A stretch of DNA of 64,000 nt from DASZIT01 sp963709665 (GTDB lineage: Bacteria > Actinomycetota > Acidimicrobiia > Acidimicrobiales > RAAP-2). Below the pieces are notes generated by a model. It was given only the letters and a program-made list of their open reading frames with translations, was not told the origin of the DNA and ran no database searches. The DNA lies in assembly GCA_963709665.1 (NCBI GenBank), contig CAVPWU010000004.1, positions 152,025-216,024 of the forward strand. The letters run 5' to 3'. The position numbers and the translations under genes are program-made. Position 1 is the first letter of the stretch, and every line of letters starts with the position of its first letter. Positions 8,879 through 18,021 of the stretch are shown one piece after another.

Positions 8879-9928
8879 ATGAAAGCACTGACCGTGGTCC
8901 CGTTGACCAAGGACTCCGCCCGGCTCGACGAGTTGGACGAGCCGCCCGAGTCCGACGGGCCGCTGCTGGTCCAGACGCTGGCGGTGGGGATCTGCGGCAC
9001 CGACATCGAGATCCTCTCCGGCCTCTACGGCTGGGCGCCGCCCGGGCGGGAGCGGCTGGTGCTGGGGCACGAGTCGCTGGGCCGGGTGCTCGAGGCCCCG
9101 GCGGGCAGCGACCTGGCCGAGGGTGACCTGGTGGTGGGCATCGTCCGGCACCCGGACCCGGTCCCCTGTGCCAACTGCGCGGTGGGCGAGTGGGACTTCT
9201 GTCGGAACGGCCAGTACACCGAGCACGGGATCAAGGAGCACGACGGCTTCCTCTCCGAGCGGTACCGGATCCACCCCGAGTTCGCCGTCAAGCTCGATCC
9301 CAAGTTGGGGATCCACGGTGTCCTGATGGAGCCGACCAGCGTGGTGGCCAAGGCGTGGGAGCAGGTCGACCGCATCGGGGGCCGGGCCCACTGGGACCCG
9401 AAGTCGGCGGTGGTCACCGGGGCGGGGCCCATCGGGCTGCTGGCCGCCATGATCGGTGTCCAGCGCGGTCTCGACGTCCACGTCTTCGACCTGGCCACCG
9501 AGGGCCTGAAGCCCGACCTGGTGGCGGAGCTGGGCGCCACCTACCACACCGGCCCCATCCACCAGTCGGTGCCGGACCCCGACATCGTCATCGAGTGCAC
9601 CGGGGTCTCGTCCCTGGTCCTCGACGCCATGGAGCACGCCGGGACCGGCGGCGTGGTCTGCCTCACCGGGGTGTCGTCGGGCGGCCACACCGTCCAGGTC
9701 GACGAGGGCCAGCTCAACCGGGCGATGGTCCTCGAGAACGAGGCGGTGGTCGGATCGGTCAACGCCAACCGTCGCCACTACCAGGCGGCCGCCGACGCCC
9801 TGGCCCAGGCCGACCCCGAGTGGCTGGGCAAGCTGATCACCCGCCGGGTCCCCCTGGCCTCGTGGGAGCAGGCCCTCGACCGCCACCCCGACGACGTGAA
9901 GGTGGTGATCGAGGTCACCCCCTCGTGA
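8879..9928 (+). CDS. Zinc-dependent glucose (aldose) 1-dehydrogenase
   Basis: A 349-residue medium-chain dehydrogenase with a good ribosome site (GGGAGG at about 8866). Catalytic zinc ligands are visible as Cys in ICGTDIE, the GHES pair, and a Glu in LMEPTSVV. The structural-zinc loop is reduced to CANCAVGEWDFC. The nucleotide-binding loop is VVTGAGPIGLLAAMIG. Sequence order and the NGQYTEHGIKEHDGFLSERY segment match glucose 1-dehydrogenases of the archaeal/actinobacterial type, which oxidise glucose at C1 to gluconolactone with NAD(P)+. It lies 44 bases after the GH15 gene and overlaps the next gene by four bases, so a sugar-oxidation operon is likely. Exact sugar and cofactor preference cannot be read from sequence alone. 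Confidence 0.85.
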   Translation: MKALTVVPLTKDSARLDELDEPPESDGPLLVQTLAVGICGTDIEILSGLYGWAPPGRERLVLGHESLGRVLEAPAGSDLAEGDLVVGIVRHPDPVPCANCAVGEWDFCRNGQYTEHGIKEHDGFLSERYRIHPEFAVKLDPKLGIHGVLMEPTSVVAKAWEQVDRIGGRAHWDPKSAVVTGAGPIGLLAAMIGVQRGLDVHVFDLATEGLKPDLVAELGATYHTGPIHQSVPDPDIVIECTGVSSLVLDAMEHAGTGGVVCLTGVSSGGHTVQVDEGQLNRAMVLENEAVVGSVNANRRHYQAAADALAQADPEWLGKLITRRVPLASWEQALDRHPDDVKVVIEVTPS

Positions 9929-10932
9929 GCGCCGGCGCCCCCGGGCACCCTCACCCTCATCCTCACCTTCACCCTTTCGACGCCGAGGCCCCCGGCGTCC
10001 CGGGGGCGGGGCGCACCATCGCCGACGGAGTGATCGAGCTCGACACCCTCCTCGGTGGGTGGGAGCACGTCACCGCCGGCTACCTCATCGAAGGGCCCGA
10101 GCCGGTGCTGGTGGAGACCGGGAGCCAGAGCTCGGTGCCGGTGCTCCTGGCCCAGCTCGACGCCCTGGGCCTCGGCGCCGAGGACCTGGCCGGGGTGGTG
10201 GTCACCCACATCCACCTCGACCACGCCGGCGGGGTGGGGGACGTGGCCCGGGCCTTCCCCCGGGCCACCGTCTACGTCCACCAGAAGGGGGCCCGCCACC
10301 TGGCCGACCCGACCCGGCTGGTCGACTCGGCCGCCCGGGTCTACGGCCCCCTCCTCGACTCCCTCTACGGGCGCCTCGACCCCACGCCCCCGGAGCGGCT
10401 CCACGTCCTGGAGGACGGGGAGGCCATCCGGGTGGGGCCCACCCGGTCGCTCGTCGCCGTGGACTCGCCCGGTCACGCCAAGCACCACGTGGCCCTGCAC
10501 GACTCGCTCAGCGGGGTGCTGTTCGCCGGCGACGCGGTGGGGGTGAAGCTCCCGGACGCCGGCGTGCTCCGGCCCTCCACCCCGCCGCCCGACTTCGACC
10601 TCGACCAGGCCCTGCACTCCCTCGGCCGGTTCGCCGAGCGGCGGCCCACCGGCATCGCCCTCGCCCACTACGGGCTGCTCCGCGACCCGGGCGACGTGCT
10701 CGACGAGGCCGACGGGACCCTCCGCCGGTGGGCGGCCGTGGCCGAGTCGGCGTTCCGGAACGGCGAGGACATCGCCGCCGCTCTGGACAGCGCCTTCCGG
10801 GGCGACATGGCCGGGGTGCCCGAGGAGCACCTCGAGAAGCTCGAGGTGATGAACGGGGTCCACTCAAACGCAGCGGGGTTCCATCGGTGGCTCTCGACTC
10901 GCACGTCGGGTGGGGGTGGATCCACCGTTTAA
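9925..10932 (+). CDS. MBL-fold metallo-hydrolase
   Basis: A 335-residue protein whose GTG overlaps the dehydrogenase stop (GTGA), implying translational coupling. The metallo-beta-lactamase metal motif HIHLDHAGG lies near residue 95, followed by a later His in DSPGHAKHH and an Asp in FAGDAVGV, enough for a dinuclear metal site. The N-terminal 15 residues are a His/Pro run (HPHPHPHLHP) that may bind metal or just be low complexity; an internal start after it is possible. Family members include lactonases, glyoxalase II-like thioesterases and flavoprotein relatives. Placed after a glucose dehydrogenase, a lactonase opening the gluconolactone ring is an attractive guess, but the sequence does not prove it. 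Confidence 0.75.
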   Translation: MSAGAPGHPHPHPHLHPFDAEAPGVPGAGRTIADGVIELDTLLGGWEHVTAGYLIEGPEPVLVETGSQSSVPVLLAQLDALGLGAEDLAGVVVTHIHLDHAGGVGDVARAFPRATVYVHQKGARHLADPTRLVDSAARVYGPLLDSLYGRLDPTPPERLHVLEDGEAIRVGPTRSLVAVDSPGHAKHHVALHDSLSGVLFAGDAVGVKLPDAGVLRPSTPPPDFDLDQALHSLGRFAERRPTGIALAHYGLLRDPGDVLDEADGTLRRWAAVAESAFRNGEDIAAALDSAFRGDMAGVPEEHLEKLEVMNGVHSNAAGFHRWLSTRTSGGGGSTV

Positions 10933-11053
10933 ATCCACGTTAAGTGGCATCAGAATCACGCACTGCGCATGAGCGCGCGATTCGTGGCACCATGCAGCCG
11001 TGCGATCCGCGGGGCCGGGGGGCCCGATCGGGAGCGTCGGCCGGGGGGGCCCT

Positions 11054-12313
11054 GTGGCTCGTCGTCGTTCCCGCGCCCTGCTGCCGGCGGCGCTGATCGC
11101 CGGCGCCCTGGGGCTGGCCGCCTGCTCGGCCACCCCGGCCGCCACCACCTCGGGCACCGCTCCGGCTCCCCAGGTCCACCCCCACCTGCCGCCGAACGGG
11201 GTGGGCCAGCCGTTCGCCGTGCAGGTGAAGCAGGCGCTCCCGGTCGTCACCGTGTCCGCCTCGCCGCCGGTGGCCATCGTCGGGGAGCCCGTCACCCTCC
11301 GGGCCACCCTCACCCTGGCCGCCCACCCGACCGGGACGATCAGCTTCTTCGACAACGGGGTTCCCATCCCCGGCTGCCAGGCCCTCCCGGTGTCGTCCTC
11401 CCCGCCCTACGTCGCCACGTGCACCCAGACCTACGTGACCGTCAGCACCCAGGTGATCACCGCCACCTACAGTGGGGACTCCAACAACAAGGCGGCCGTC
11501 TCGGCGCCGTACCCCCTCGGGGTGGCCACCTCCACCTCCATCCACGGGTACTGGGAGGTGGCCTCCGACGGCGGCATCTTCTCCTTCGGCGACGCCCAGT
11601 TCTACGGGTCGATGGGCGGCCACCCGCTGAACGAACCGGTGGTGGCCATGGAGTCGACGGCCGACGGCCGGGGCTACTGGATGGTGGCCTCCGACGGCGG
11701 GGTGTTCGCCTTCGGCGACGCCGGCTTCTACGGGTCGATGGGTGGCAAGCCGCTGAACAAGCCGGTGGCCGCCATCGTGGCCACCGCCGACGGCAAGGGC
11801 TACTGGCTGGTGGCCTCCGACGGCGGGGTCTTCGCCTTCGGCGACGCCCGCTTCCACGGCTCCACCGCCAGCGCCGTCCTCCACGATCCGGTGGTGGGCC
11901 TGGCGCCGACCCCCGACAACCGCGGCTACTGGTTGGTGACCGCCACCGGGGTGGTGGTGGCCATGGGGGACGCCGAGTTCTACGGGTCGATGGGCGAGCT
12001 CCCGCTGAACAAGCCGATCGTCGGCATCGCCAGCACCCCGGACGGGCACGGCTACTGGCTGGTGGCCTCGGACGGCGGCATCTTCGCCATCGGCGACGCC
12101 GGGTTCTACGGCTCGCTGGGGATCACCTACCTCAACGCCCCGGTGGTCGGCATGGCCTCCACCGGCGACGGCAAGGGCTACTGGGAGGTGGCGAGGGACG
12201 GCGGGATGTTCGCGGTGGGGGACGCCGGCTACTTCGGGTCGATGGGCGGCCACCCGCTGAACCAGCCGGTGGTGGGCATGGCTGCCCTCCCGTCGATTTT
12301 CGTGTTGCCGTAG
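11054..12313 (+). CDS. Lipoprotein with Ig-like domain and six YW-x-VASDGG repeats
   Basis: A 419-residue protein. The GTG at 11054 gives a compact lipoprotein signal (ARRRSRALLPAAL, lipobox LAAC); a longer in-frame start exists at the GTG at 11000. Residues ~50-160 form a bacterial Ig-like domain (YSGDSNNKAA at its end, as in Big_3/5 domains). From 11549 six tandem 42-residue repeats follow, consensus YWLVASDGGIFAFGDAGFYG then SMGGxPLNKPVVGMASTxDGKG. Six such blades suggest a beta-propeller. These repeats are abundant in Acidimicrobiia and other actinobacteria and are of unknown function; the same unit closes the giant protein encoded at 22399. The cysteine in the lipobox predicts a lipid anchor on the outer face of the membrane. 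The fourth blade (VTATGVVVAMGDA) is the most degenerate. Confidence 0.85.
   Translation: MARRRSRALLPAALIAGALGLAACSATPAATTSGTAPAPQVHPHLPPNGVGQPFAVQVKQALPVVTVSASPPVAIVGEPVTLRATLTLAAHPTGTISFFDNGVPIPGCQALPVSSSPPYVATCTQTYVTVSTQVITATYSGDSNNKAAVSAPYPLGVATSTSIHGYWEVASDGGIFSFGDAQFYGSMGGHPLNEPVVAMESTADGRGYWMVASDGGVFAFGDAGFYGSMGGKPLNKPVAAIVATADGKGYWLVASDGGVFAFGDARFHGSTASAVLHDPVVGLAPTPDNRGYWLVTATGVVVAMGDAEFYGSMGELPLNKPIVGIASTPDGHGYWLVASDGGIFAIGDAGFYGSLGITYLNAPVVGMASTGDGKGYWEVARDGGMFAVGDAGYFGSMGGHPLNQPVVGMAALPSIFVLP
11549..12297 (+). repeat. Six tandem 126-bp units encoding YW-VASDGG blades
   Basis: The coding repeat has a fixed 42-codon period with GG-TAC-TGG at each start and DGG-[IV]-F in the middle. 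Units are divergent in DNA (unlike those at the end of the 22399 gene), so this array is older or under different constraint. Confidence 0.85.
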
Positions 12314-12436
12314 CGCATCCCGTACATGGAAACGGGCCGGAGGGCCCCGGCCCCGGCAACTCGACGCCCGCCGAAAAAAGGAGGTGACCAGGGAAAAGAT
12401 TCAGAATGTCCACCCGTTGCATGAAAGTCAGTTGAC

Positions 12437-12457
12437 CATCACCTTCGGTGATGTTTA
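12437..12457 (+). terminator. Weak hairpin after the repeat lipoprotein
   Basis: CATCACC-TTC-GGTGATG is a perfect 7-bp stem with a 3-base loop, followed by TTTA. The T run is short, so termination would be weak; a role in the leader of the downstream gene is equally possible. The gene-free interval 12314-12648 also holds a consensus Shine-Dalgarno match (12378-12387) with a 24-codon GTG frame behind it (12384-12458). Confidence 0.35.
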
Positions 12458-12648
12458 GATCACAGCCTGTAACAAATGGTCGCCACCACGGGGCCAGCAA
12501 CATTGGGGGGTGTCGGGTCGGGGGAACCGTGACTCGAACGCCAGGGGGGTTGCTTCACCTCGGTGGAAGGAACCACGGCGTCCGAGTGACGGGTACACCG
12601 CTTCGGCTCCCATGAGTCTCGCCCTGAGCGGGATTGGGGAATGAAAAA

Positions 12649-14496
12649 ATGGGAGTTTCACGGAAGCGGCGAATCTTCGCCTTGGGGGGTGCCGGCGTCG
12701 TCATGGCCGGCGCCATGATCGGTGCGGTGGGCCTCACGGCCCTGCCGGCCGGTGCCGTCAACAACGACCCGGCCGGTAACCCGTCCAGCCCGGCCGTCTC
12801 CTACGAGGCGGACTGTGGTGGGAGCGGGCTGGCGGCCGGACAGACCGTGCCGTTCATCTCGTCGACCGTCATCGACACCACCACCGGGGCCACGGCGGTG
12901 AACGCCACCGGTGCCACCTTCGGTGTGGCCGGTGCGGTCACCCAGACCCTCAGCGGCGCGTTGGTGGCCGGCCTCAACGCCGCCCTCGACCCGGCACAGG
13001 TCGGGCTGAGCGTCAACGAGACCTTCGGCTCGACCGACGGCACCGCCACCGGGAGCTCCGCCTACGCCCACACCTTCGCCAACGTGGCCAACCCCGGCGG
13101 TCAGGTGCTGAACGTCACCTACACCACTGGATCCACAACGCTGGACGGTGCCTTCCCCGCTGGTGCTGCCGGCGACTTCGTGGCCAACAGTCAGCTGGGC
13201 GGCACCGGCATCACCGCCGGCACCGTCATCACCGCCGTCAATCCGGGCGTCAGTGCCACCATCGACCAGCCGACCACGGCTGCCGAGGCCGCTGGCGTCA
13301 CCGTCGGGTACACGCCGGAGGCCGGCATCAGCTTCACCGATGCCTCCTTCGCCACCGCGGCCAACGCCTTCACCACCAGCGGACCGGAGGGCGGCAAGTC
13401 CAGCATCGGCATCACCAGCGTGACCTCGTACACCATGACGACCAGCTCGTTGGCCGCACCGACGCTGGGCTTCGGTGGGACGGCCGGCACCGCCGCTGGC
13501 GACTGCACCGAGACCGGCTGGGTCACCGCGACCTCGCACGCTCCGGGCAACGCCGGGGCCGGTGGCGTTCCGCTGCTTCCGTTTGGGGCGACCACCCCGA
13601 TCGTGGCCGCCACGCCCACCTTCACGGCCGGTGCCTACGCCAACCTGATCGAGCCGCTGCCGGTGGCCAACAACCAGGCGGTCAACCTGGGTGTCGGTGG
13701 GACCAAGACGGTGGTCCTCTCGACCGCCGCCGGGAACCCGCTGTACCCGGTGACGTCGTGCGCCGCGGGTACGCCCAGCAACCCGCGCCTGACGGTGACC
13801 ATCACCAACACCCCGACCCCGTGTTCGGCCACCTTGACCGACAGCGGATCGGGCGTGGGCTCGGTGACGTTCACCTTCACCGCCTCGGACGGGTTCCCCA
13901 ACACCAGCGCACCGGGAACGGTGACGGTGACCATCGGGACGCCGCCGGTCGACCAGCCGCTGCAGGAGGACATCTCCGGTGGCCAGCTGGTGCTGAGCTG
14001 TGTGGCTCCGCCGGCTGCGGCCAGCACGAGCTGCCCGCTGATCACCCTTCCGGCCATCACCCTGAACGGCACCCAGCAGACGTCGACGGCCGCCGCCAAC
14101 ACCATCTACGTGTCGGACAACCGCGGTGATCCCACCGTCGGCTGGACGGTCACCTCGTACCTGGTGCCCACGGCGACCAACCCGAACGCCGGCTGCGACA
14201 CGCTGGCCCAGTTCTGCAACTCGAACGCTTCGGCGGACGCGGCGCTGGCCACCAACAACATCGTGCCCAGCAACTTCGCCATCAGCGGAGTGGCCTGCGC
14301 GGCCATGGCCGGGACCGTCAACCCGGCGCCGGCCGCAGGGGCGGGTGGCACGTACGCCTCCACCCAGACCCTGTGCACCGCCAACGCCGGTACCGGCGGT
14401 GGGTCGTTCACGGTGAACGGCAACTTCACCCTCACCATCCCGTCCTCGACGGCCGCTGGTCTCTACCAGGGCACCATCGAGTACCTGGTGGCGTAG
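12649..14496 (+). CDS. Secreted WxL-like surface protein
   Basis: A 615-residue protein; the ATG at 12649 gives a clear signal peptide (SRKRRIFALGGAGVVMAG, then LTALPAGAV). The mature chain is Thr/Ala/Gly-rich, cysteine-poor and beta-rich. The C-terminal ~180 residues resemble a WxL domain: a QLVLSC strand, then IYVSDNRGDPTVGWTVTSYL, which matches the DNRG...GW core of WxL proteins, and the closing LTIPSSTAAGLYQGTIEYLV typical of WxL C-termini. The motif reads W-T-V instead of W-x-L. The next gene encodes a DUF916 protein, the known partner family of WxL proteins in low-GC Gram-positives, where such proteins bind peptidoglycan non-covalently. A strong terminator follows the gene, so it may be expressed separately and abundantly. 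The WxL assignment is by pattern and context. Confidence 0.65.
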   Translation: MGVSRKRRIFALGGAGVVMAGAMIGAVGLTALPAGAVNNDPAGNPSSPAVSYEADCGGSGLAAGQTVPFISSTVIDTTTGATAVNATGATFGVAGAVTQTLSGALVAGLNAALDPAQVGLSVNETFGSTDGTATGSSAYAHTFANVANPGGQVLNVTYTTGSTTLDGAFPAGAAGDFVANSQLGGTGITAGTVITAVNPGVSATIDQPTTAAEAAGVTVGYTPEAGISFTDASFATAANAFTTSGPEGGKSSIGITSVTSYTMTTSSLAAPTLGFGGTAGTAAGDCTETGWVTATSHAPGNAGAGGVPLLPFGATTPIVAATPTFTAGAYANLIEPLPVANNQAVNLGVGGTKTVVLSTAAGNPLYPVTSCAAGTPSNPRLTVTITNTPTPCSATLTDSGSGVGSVTFTFTASDGFPNTSAPGTVTVTIGTPPVDQPLQEDISGGQLVLSCVAPPAAASTSCPLITLPAITLNGTQQTSTAAANTIYVSDNRGDPTVGWTVTSYLVPTATNPNAGCDTLAQFCNSNASADAALATNNIVPSNFAISGVACAAMAGTVNPAPAAGAGGTYASTQTLCTANAGTGGGSFTVNGNFTLTIPSSTAAGLYQGTIEYLVA

Positions 14497-14518
14497 CAGT
14501 ACCGCAGTACCTGGAGAC

Positions 14519-14553
14519 AGGGGGGGTGGCGCTCCGGCGTCACCCCCCCTTTT
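14519..14553 (+). terminator. Rho-independent terminator after the WxL-like gene
   Basis: A G7-TG run is paired with CA-C7 across a short CG-rich apex, immediately followed by TTTT. It begins 23 bases after the stop codon. This is the clearest intrinsic terminator in the left part. Confidence 0.8.
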
Positions 14554-14686
14554 CCATGTCTTGTTAGGGTGCGGTCGGACCCACAGGGGGGATCGGAGCG
14601 CCGAATCCCTCCTTCGGTTCGTGCACCAACTGTCCGATAGTTGAGTGTCCACTCGTTGATCCACTGTCCTGGGGGGGTATGGAAAC

Positions 14687-15778
14687 GTGACCAGTCCGTC
14701 GAAGGTCTCTCGACGTGTGACGGCGCTCGCTGTCGCGGTGGTGGTCTCGGTCCTGGTGGCGTCGTTGGCCTCGCTGGTGGCGGCACCCTCCTCCCCGGCC
14801 GGGGCCGAGACCAACGGCAGCTGGTCGATCTTCCCCACCACCGTCGCCGGGCAGCAGCAGCGTCCCTACTTCCAACCCACCCTGACGGCGGGGCAGACCT
14901 ACTCCGACTCGGTGACCGTCATCAACCAGACGGGGACGACGGCCACCTTCAACCTCTACGGCGCTGACGCCTACAACTCGTCAGCCGGCGGGTTCGCCCT
15001 CAAGCGCCGCACCGACAAGCAGACGGCCATGGGGCTGTGGATCCAGCTGCCCATCACCCAGATCACCCTGACCGGTCGGTCCTTCGAGGTCATCCCCTTC
15101 TCCATCGTGGTGCCGGCCGGGACCCCGCCGGGTGACCACGCCGGCGGCATCGTCATCGAGTCGACCACCGGGACCACCACCGTCCACGGATCGCTGTCCG
15201 TCACCGTGCTGCAGGCGGTGGCCGTCCGCGTCTACGGGCGGGTGCAGGGCAAGCTGGTCCGGTCGATGGCCGTCACCCACCTCTCGGTCTCGCCCCAGAC
15301 GTCGGTGAGCTCCCTCTTCGGCTTCGGGACGCCCTCCAAGGTCACCTTCACGGTGGCCAACACCGGGAACGTCCGGCTGGCGTCGGTCGCCTCGGTGAGC
15401 CTGAAGCCGCTCATCGGCGGTGCGGCGGGGACCAAGGTCGTCCAGATCCCCCAGCTGCTGCCCGACAACTCGGTCACCTACACCCTGCCGTTCAAGAGCG
15501 TCATCCCCTTCGGACAGCTGACCGCCAACGTCCACCTGACCGCGGCGGGCAGCACCTCCACCGGGTCGAGCTCCGCCCTGGTGATCCCCTGGCTGCTCCT
15601 GCTGGTGCTGGCGCTCATCGTGGCGCTGATCGTCTGGAGCCGGCGACGTCGCCGGCGGGGCGACGCCGCCGGGGGGCGGACCCCGAGGGGATCCCCCGCC
15701 GCGGCGCCGGACGAGGAGACCGAGGAGCCGGAGCCGGAGCTGGAGCCGGAGGAGGTGGGCAGTGGCGCCTCGGAGTGA
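14687..15778 (+). CDS. DUF916 (WxL-interacting, peptidoglycan-binding) membrane-anchored protein
   Basis: A 363-residue protein beginning with GTG. Residues 1-40 form a signal peptide ending at PAGAE. Residues ~45-165 show the DUF916 pattern: GSWSIFPTT, SDSVTVINQTGTTATFNLYG, WIQLP, FEVIPFSIVVPAGTPPGDHA and GGIVIES. A second beta-sandwich follows, with the AVAVRVYGRVQGKL junction and VTFTVANTGNVRLASV. A membrane helix at ~305-325 (VIPWLLLLVLALIVALIVW) is followed by an Arg-rich stop and a cytoplasmic Glu/Pro-rich tail. In Firmicutes this architecture (DUF916 plus DUF3324 plus helix) anchors WxL proteins to the surface. It lies after a WxL-like gene and overlaps the next gene by 17 bases. The domain call is firm; the partnership is inferred. 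Confidence 0.85.
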   Translation: MTSPSKVSRRVTALAVAVVVSVLVASLASLVAAPSSPAGAETNGSWSIFPTTVAGQQQRPYFQPTLTAGQTYSDSVTVINQTGTTATFNLYGADAYNSSAGGFALKRRTDKQTAMGLWIQLPITQITLTGRSFEVIPFSIVVPAGTPPGDHAGGIVIESTTGTTTVHGSLSVTVLQAVAVRVYGRVQGKLVRSMAVTHLSVSPQTSVSSLFGFGTPSKVTFTVANTGNVRLASVASVSLKPLIGGAAGTKVVQIPQLLPDNSVTYTLPFKSVIPFGQLTANVHLTAAGSTSTGSSSALVIPWLLLLVLALIVALIVWSRRRRRRGDAAGGRTPRGSPAAAPDEETEEPEPELEPEEVGSGASE

Positions 15779-17120
15779 CCACCCCTCGCGGGTCCCACCC
15801 CCCCACCGCCGGCGGACCCGCCGGCTGGCGGTCGCCGCCGCCGTCCTGGTGGCGGTGGTGGTGGCGGGCGTCGGCGGGGTAGCCCCCGCCGCCCCGGCCC
15901 CGCCGACGGTGACTCTCAGCACCACCTCGCTGGTTCCGGGTCAGACGATCATGATCGGCGGGACGGGCTGGCCCCGGGGCACCGCCTTCCAGGCGGTGCT
16001 GTGCGGGTCCGACGCCACCGCCGGCAGCGTGGACTGCTCCGACCAGTCGGCGGCCACCTTCGTGCCCTTCACCGACGGCACCCTGCACGGCCAGCTGCTG
16101 GTGGTGACCCCGCCGGCGCCGTGCCCCTGCGTGGTCCAGGTGGCGGCGACCAACACTCCCTACACCACGACCATCCCGGTGACCGTGGCCGGTGCCACCG
16201 TCGCCCCGGTGGCTCCGGAGCCGGTGGCCGACGTCGGCGCCGGTCTCACCGCCACGACGTCCATCGCCAGCAGCAGCTCGCTCGGGGCGTTCTTCGGGGG
16301 CAGCGCCGGCCGGGTGCTGACGGTGACGCTCCACAACGCCGGGACCCACCCGGTCACCACCCTGGTCACCGCCCAGTGGGGCTCGTCCGACCACCCCGAC
16401 GACGTCATCACCAGCCCGCCGACGGTGACGGTGGACCCGGGGAAGACCCGCACGGTGACCATGCCGTTCACCCTCGCCCCGCTGTCCCACGGCACCTATC
16501 ACGTGGTGGGCCAGGCTTCGGGCACCGCCCCGCAGCTCACCTTCGCCACCACCACCAGCACCTTCCCGTGGGGGATCCTCTTGGTGATCCTGGCCGTGGT
16601 CGGTCTGCTCGTCTACCGCTCCTACCGGCGTCGCCAGGCCGCCGAGCAGGAGCAGCGCCGGCTCGAGGAGGTCGGGGCGGTCGAGGGTGCCACCGGTCTC
16701 GGCGCCCTGGCCGCCATGTCCTGGGCGGTCGCCGCCCCGCTGGGGGAGGACGACACCCTGCGGATCACCGGCGCCTGGCTGACCGGCGACCTCAACGGCG
16801 AGCTGCAGACGGTGCCGGTGTCGGTCCTGACCATGGACTCGCGAGGCATCGGGGTCACCAACCCGGACACCCAGCTGCGGGTCCTGGCCTGGTCGACCAT
16901 CCGGCGGGTGCACGTGGTCGCCGACTTCCCGGAGATGCGGGTGGCGGCCGGGACCGCCCCGCCCCCGGCCAAGGGGGCGGTCATCGAGGTGGACACCGTC
17001 CGCACCACCTATCACTTCGTCTGCCCCCGGAACAACCCGGCCGACCTGTCGCCGCGGGTGGACGAGGTCAGCCGGCGGTGGGTCACGCCGCCCCGGAAGG
17101 TGCCGGCCCTCGCCCTCTGA
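15762..17120 (+). CDS. Single-pass membrane protein with extracellular Ig/neocarzinostatin-like domains
   Basis: A 452-residue protein whose GTG overlaps the DUF916 stop. It has a signal peptide (RRLAVAAAVLVAVVVAGVGG), then an Ig-like domain with two cysteine pairs (AVLCGSDATAGSVDC and PAPCPCVVQV) and the opening VTLSTTSLVPGQTIMIGGTG, as in neocarzinostatin-like folds. A second domain (residues ~165-265) resembles CARDB/DUF11 sandwiches (VLTVTLHNAGTHPVTTLV). The membrane helix at ~268-285 is followed by a helical linker (RRRQAAEQEQRRLEEVGAVE) and a ~130-residue cytoplasmic beta-rich domain ending in WVTPPRKVPALAL. The cytoplasmic domain suggests signal relay or assembly, but I do not recognise it. 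Coupling to the DUF916 gene implies a joint surface complex. Confidence 0.7.
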   Translation: MAPRSDHPSRVPPPHRRRTRRLAVAAAVLVAVVVAGVGGVAPAAPAPPTVTLSTTSLVPGQTIMIGGTGWPRGTAFQAVLCGSDATAGSVDCSDQSAATFVPFTDGTLHGQLLVVTPPAPCPCVVQVAATNTPYTTTIPVTVAGATVAPVAPEPVADVGAGLTATTSIASSSSLGAFFGGSAGRVLTVTLHNAGTHPVTTLVTAQWGSSDHPDDVITSPPTVTVDPGKTRTVTMPFTLAPLSHGTYHVVGQASGTAPQLTFATTTSTFPWGILLVILAVVGLLVYRSYRRRQAAEQEQRRLEEVGAVEGATGLGALAAMSWAVAAPLGEDDTLRITGAWLTGDLNGELQTVPVSVLTMDSRGIGVTNPDTQLRVLAWSTIRRVHVVADFPEMRVAAGTAPPPAKGAVIEVDTVRTTYHFVCPRNNPADLSPRVDEVSRRWVTPPRKVPALAL

Positions 17121-17167
17121 CCGGTGGGGCCACGACGGCGGTCGTGCCTCCCGGCCGGCCCCGGGGC

Positions 17168-17809
17168 TCAGCCCCGCCAGACGCCGCCGACGGTGACCCC
17201 GGGGGGGACGTCGGCCAGGACGACGGCGTTGGCCCCGATCCACGCGCCGTCCCCCACCGTCACCGGACCGAGGATCTTGGCCCCGGCCCCGATCCGGACC
17301 TTGTCGCCGAGGGTGGGCTGCCCGGGGCCGCGACCGGTATGGCCGAGGGTGACCCCGTGGTGGAGGACCAGGTCCCTCCCGGCCGTCACCTCGTGACCGA
17401 TGACGATCCCCACGCTGTGGACGAGGGAGAGTCCCGGTCCGATGACGGCGGCCGGATGGATCTCCGCCCCGGCGGCGCGGATGCTGCAGGCCTGCAGCCA
17501 CAGTGCCGCCGGTCGGAGCCGGTGCGCCCAGCACCACGCGCCCATGCGGAAGTAGACCACCACCCGCAGCCGCGGGTAGAGCGGTAGACGGACCAGCGCC
17601 CCGGCCACCACGCGTGACCGGGTGGCTCCCCAGGCCGCCGTCATGTGTCGCAGGTCGTCGATCAGCGCGTCCACTGCGGCAGTGTTCCACACCAGCTCTC
17701 CGTTCCGGCGGGGCCGGTGAGCCCGGGCACGCCGCCAGGACCGTCGCCGGAAGCGGTGGCTGACCGTCGGCCCGCCGTTGTCCTTGGGAGTGGTCGAGCC
17801 GATACGCAT
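17168..17809 (-). CDS. Serine acetyltransferase-like hexapeptide acyltransferase
   Basis: A 213-residue protein read from the ATG at 17809. A helical N-terminus (LIDDLRHMTAAWG ... YPRLRVVVYFRMG) precedes a left-handed beta-helix built of hexapeptide turns: IHPAAVIGPGLSLVHSVGIV, then IGHEV, LVLHHGVTLGHTG, LGDKVRIGAGAKILGPVTVG and AWIGANAVVLADVPPG. The catalytic His in HSVGIVIGH is of the CysE type, which transfers acetyl from acetyl-CoA to serine. The usual end of the fold, GVPAR, reads GGVWRG here and the chain stops at once. Given the surrounding polysaccharide genes, a sugar O-acetyltransferase is a plausible alternative to cysteine synthesis. No cysK neighbour is present. Confidence 0.75.
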   Translation of the reverse strand: MRIGSTTPKDNGGPTVSHRFRRRSWRRARAHRPRRNGELVWNTAAVDALIDDLRHMTAAWGATRSRVVAGALVRLPLYPRLRVVVYFRMGAWCWAHRLRPAALWLQACSIRAAGAEIHPAAVIGPGLSLVHSVGIVIGHEVTAGRDLVLHHGVTLGHTGRGPGQPTLGDKVRIGAGAKILGPVTVGDGAWIGANAVVLADVPPGVTVGGVWRG

Positions 17810-18021
17810 CGTGGTGCTGTGGCGGACTAATGACGCTATGACTGCAAATTGACCGCGGAGAGTGCTGTGCTCGATGCGCACCGACACACCACTTGCGTTC
17901 CGGATGAAAAGGGGCCACCTTGAACCGAGTATCGACGTCGGACGACCCCCGTTCCGCGCGCCGAGCATGCCGTCGGGTGGACGTCGGTCGCGCCACCCTC
18001 TTCATGAAAGGCCTGTCACCG

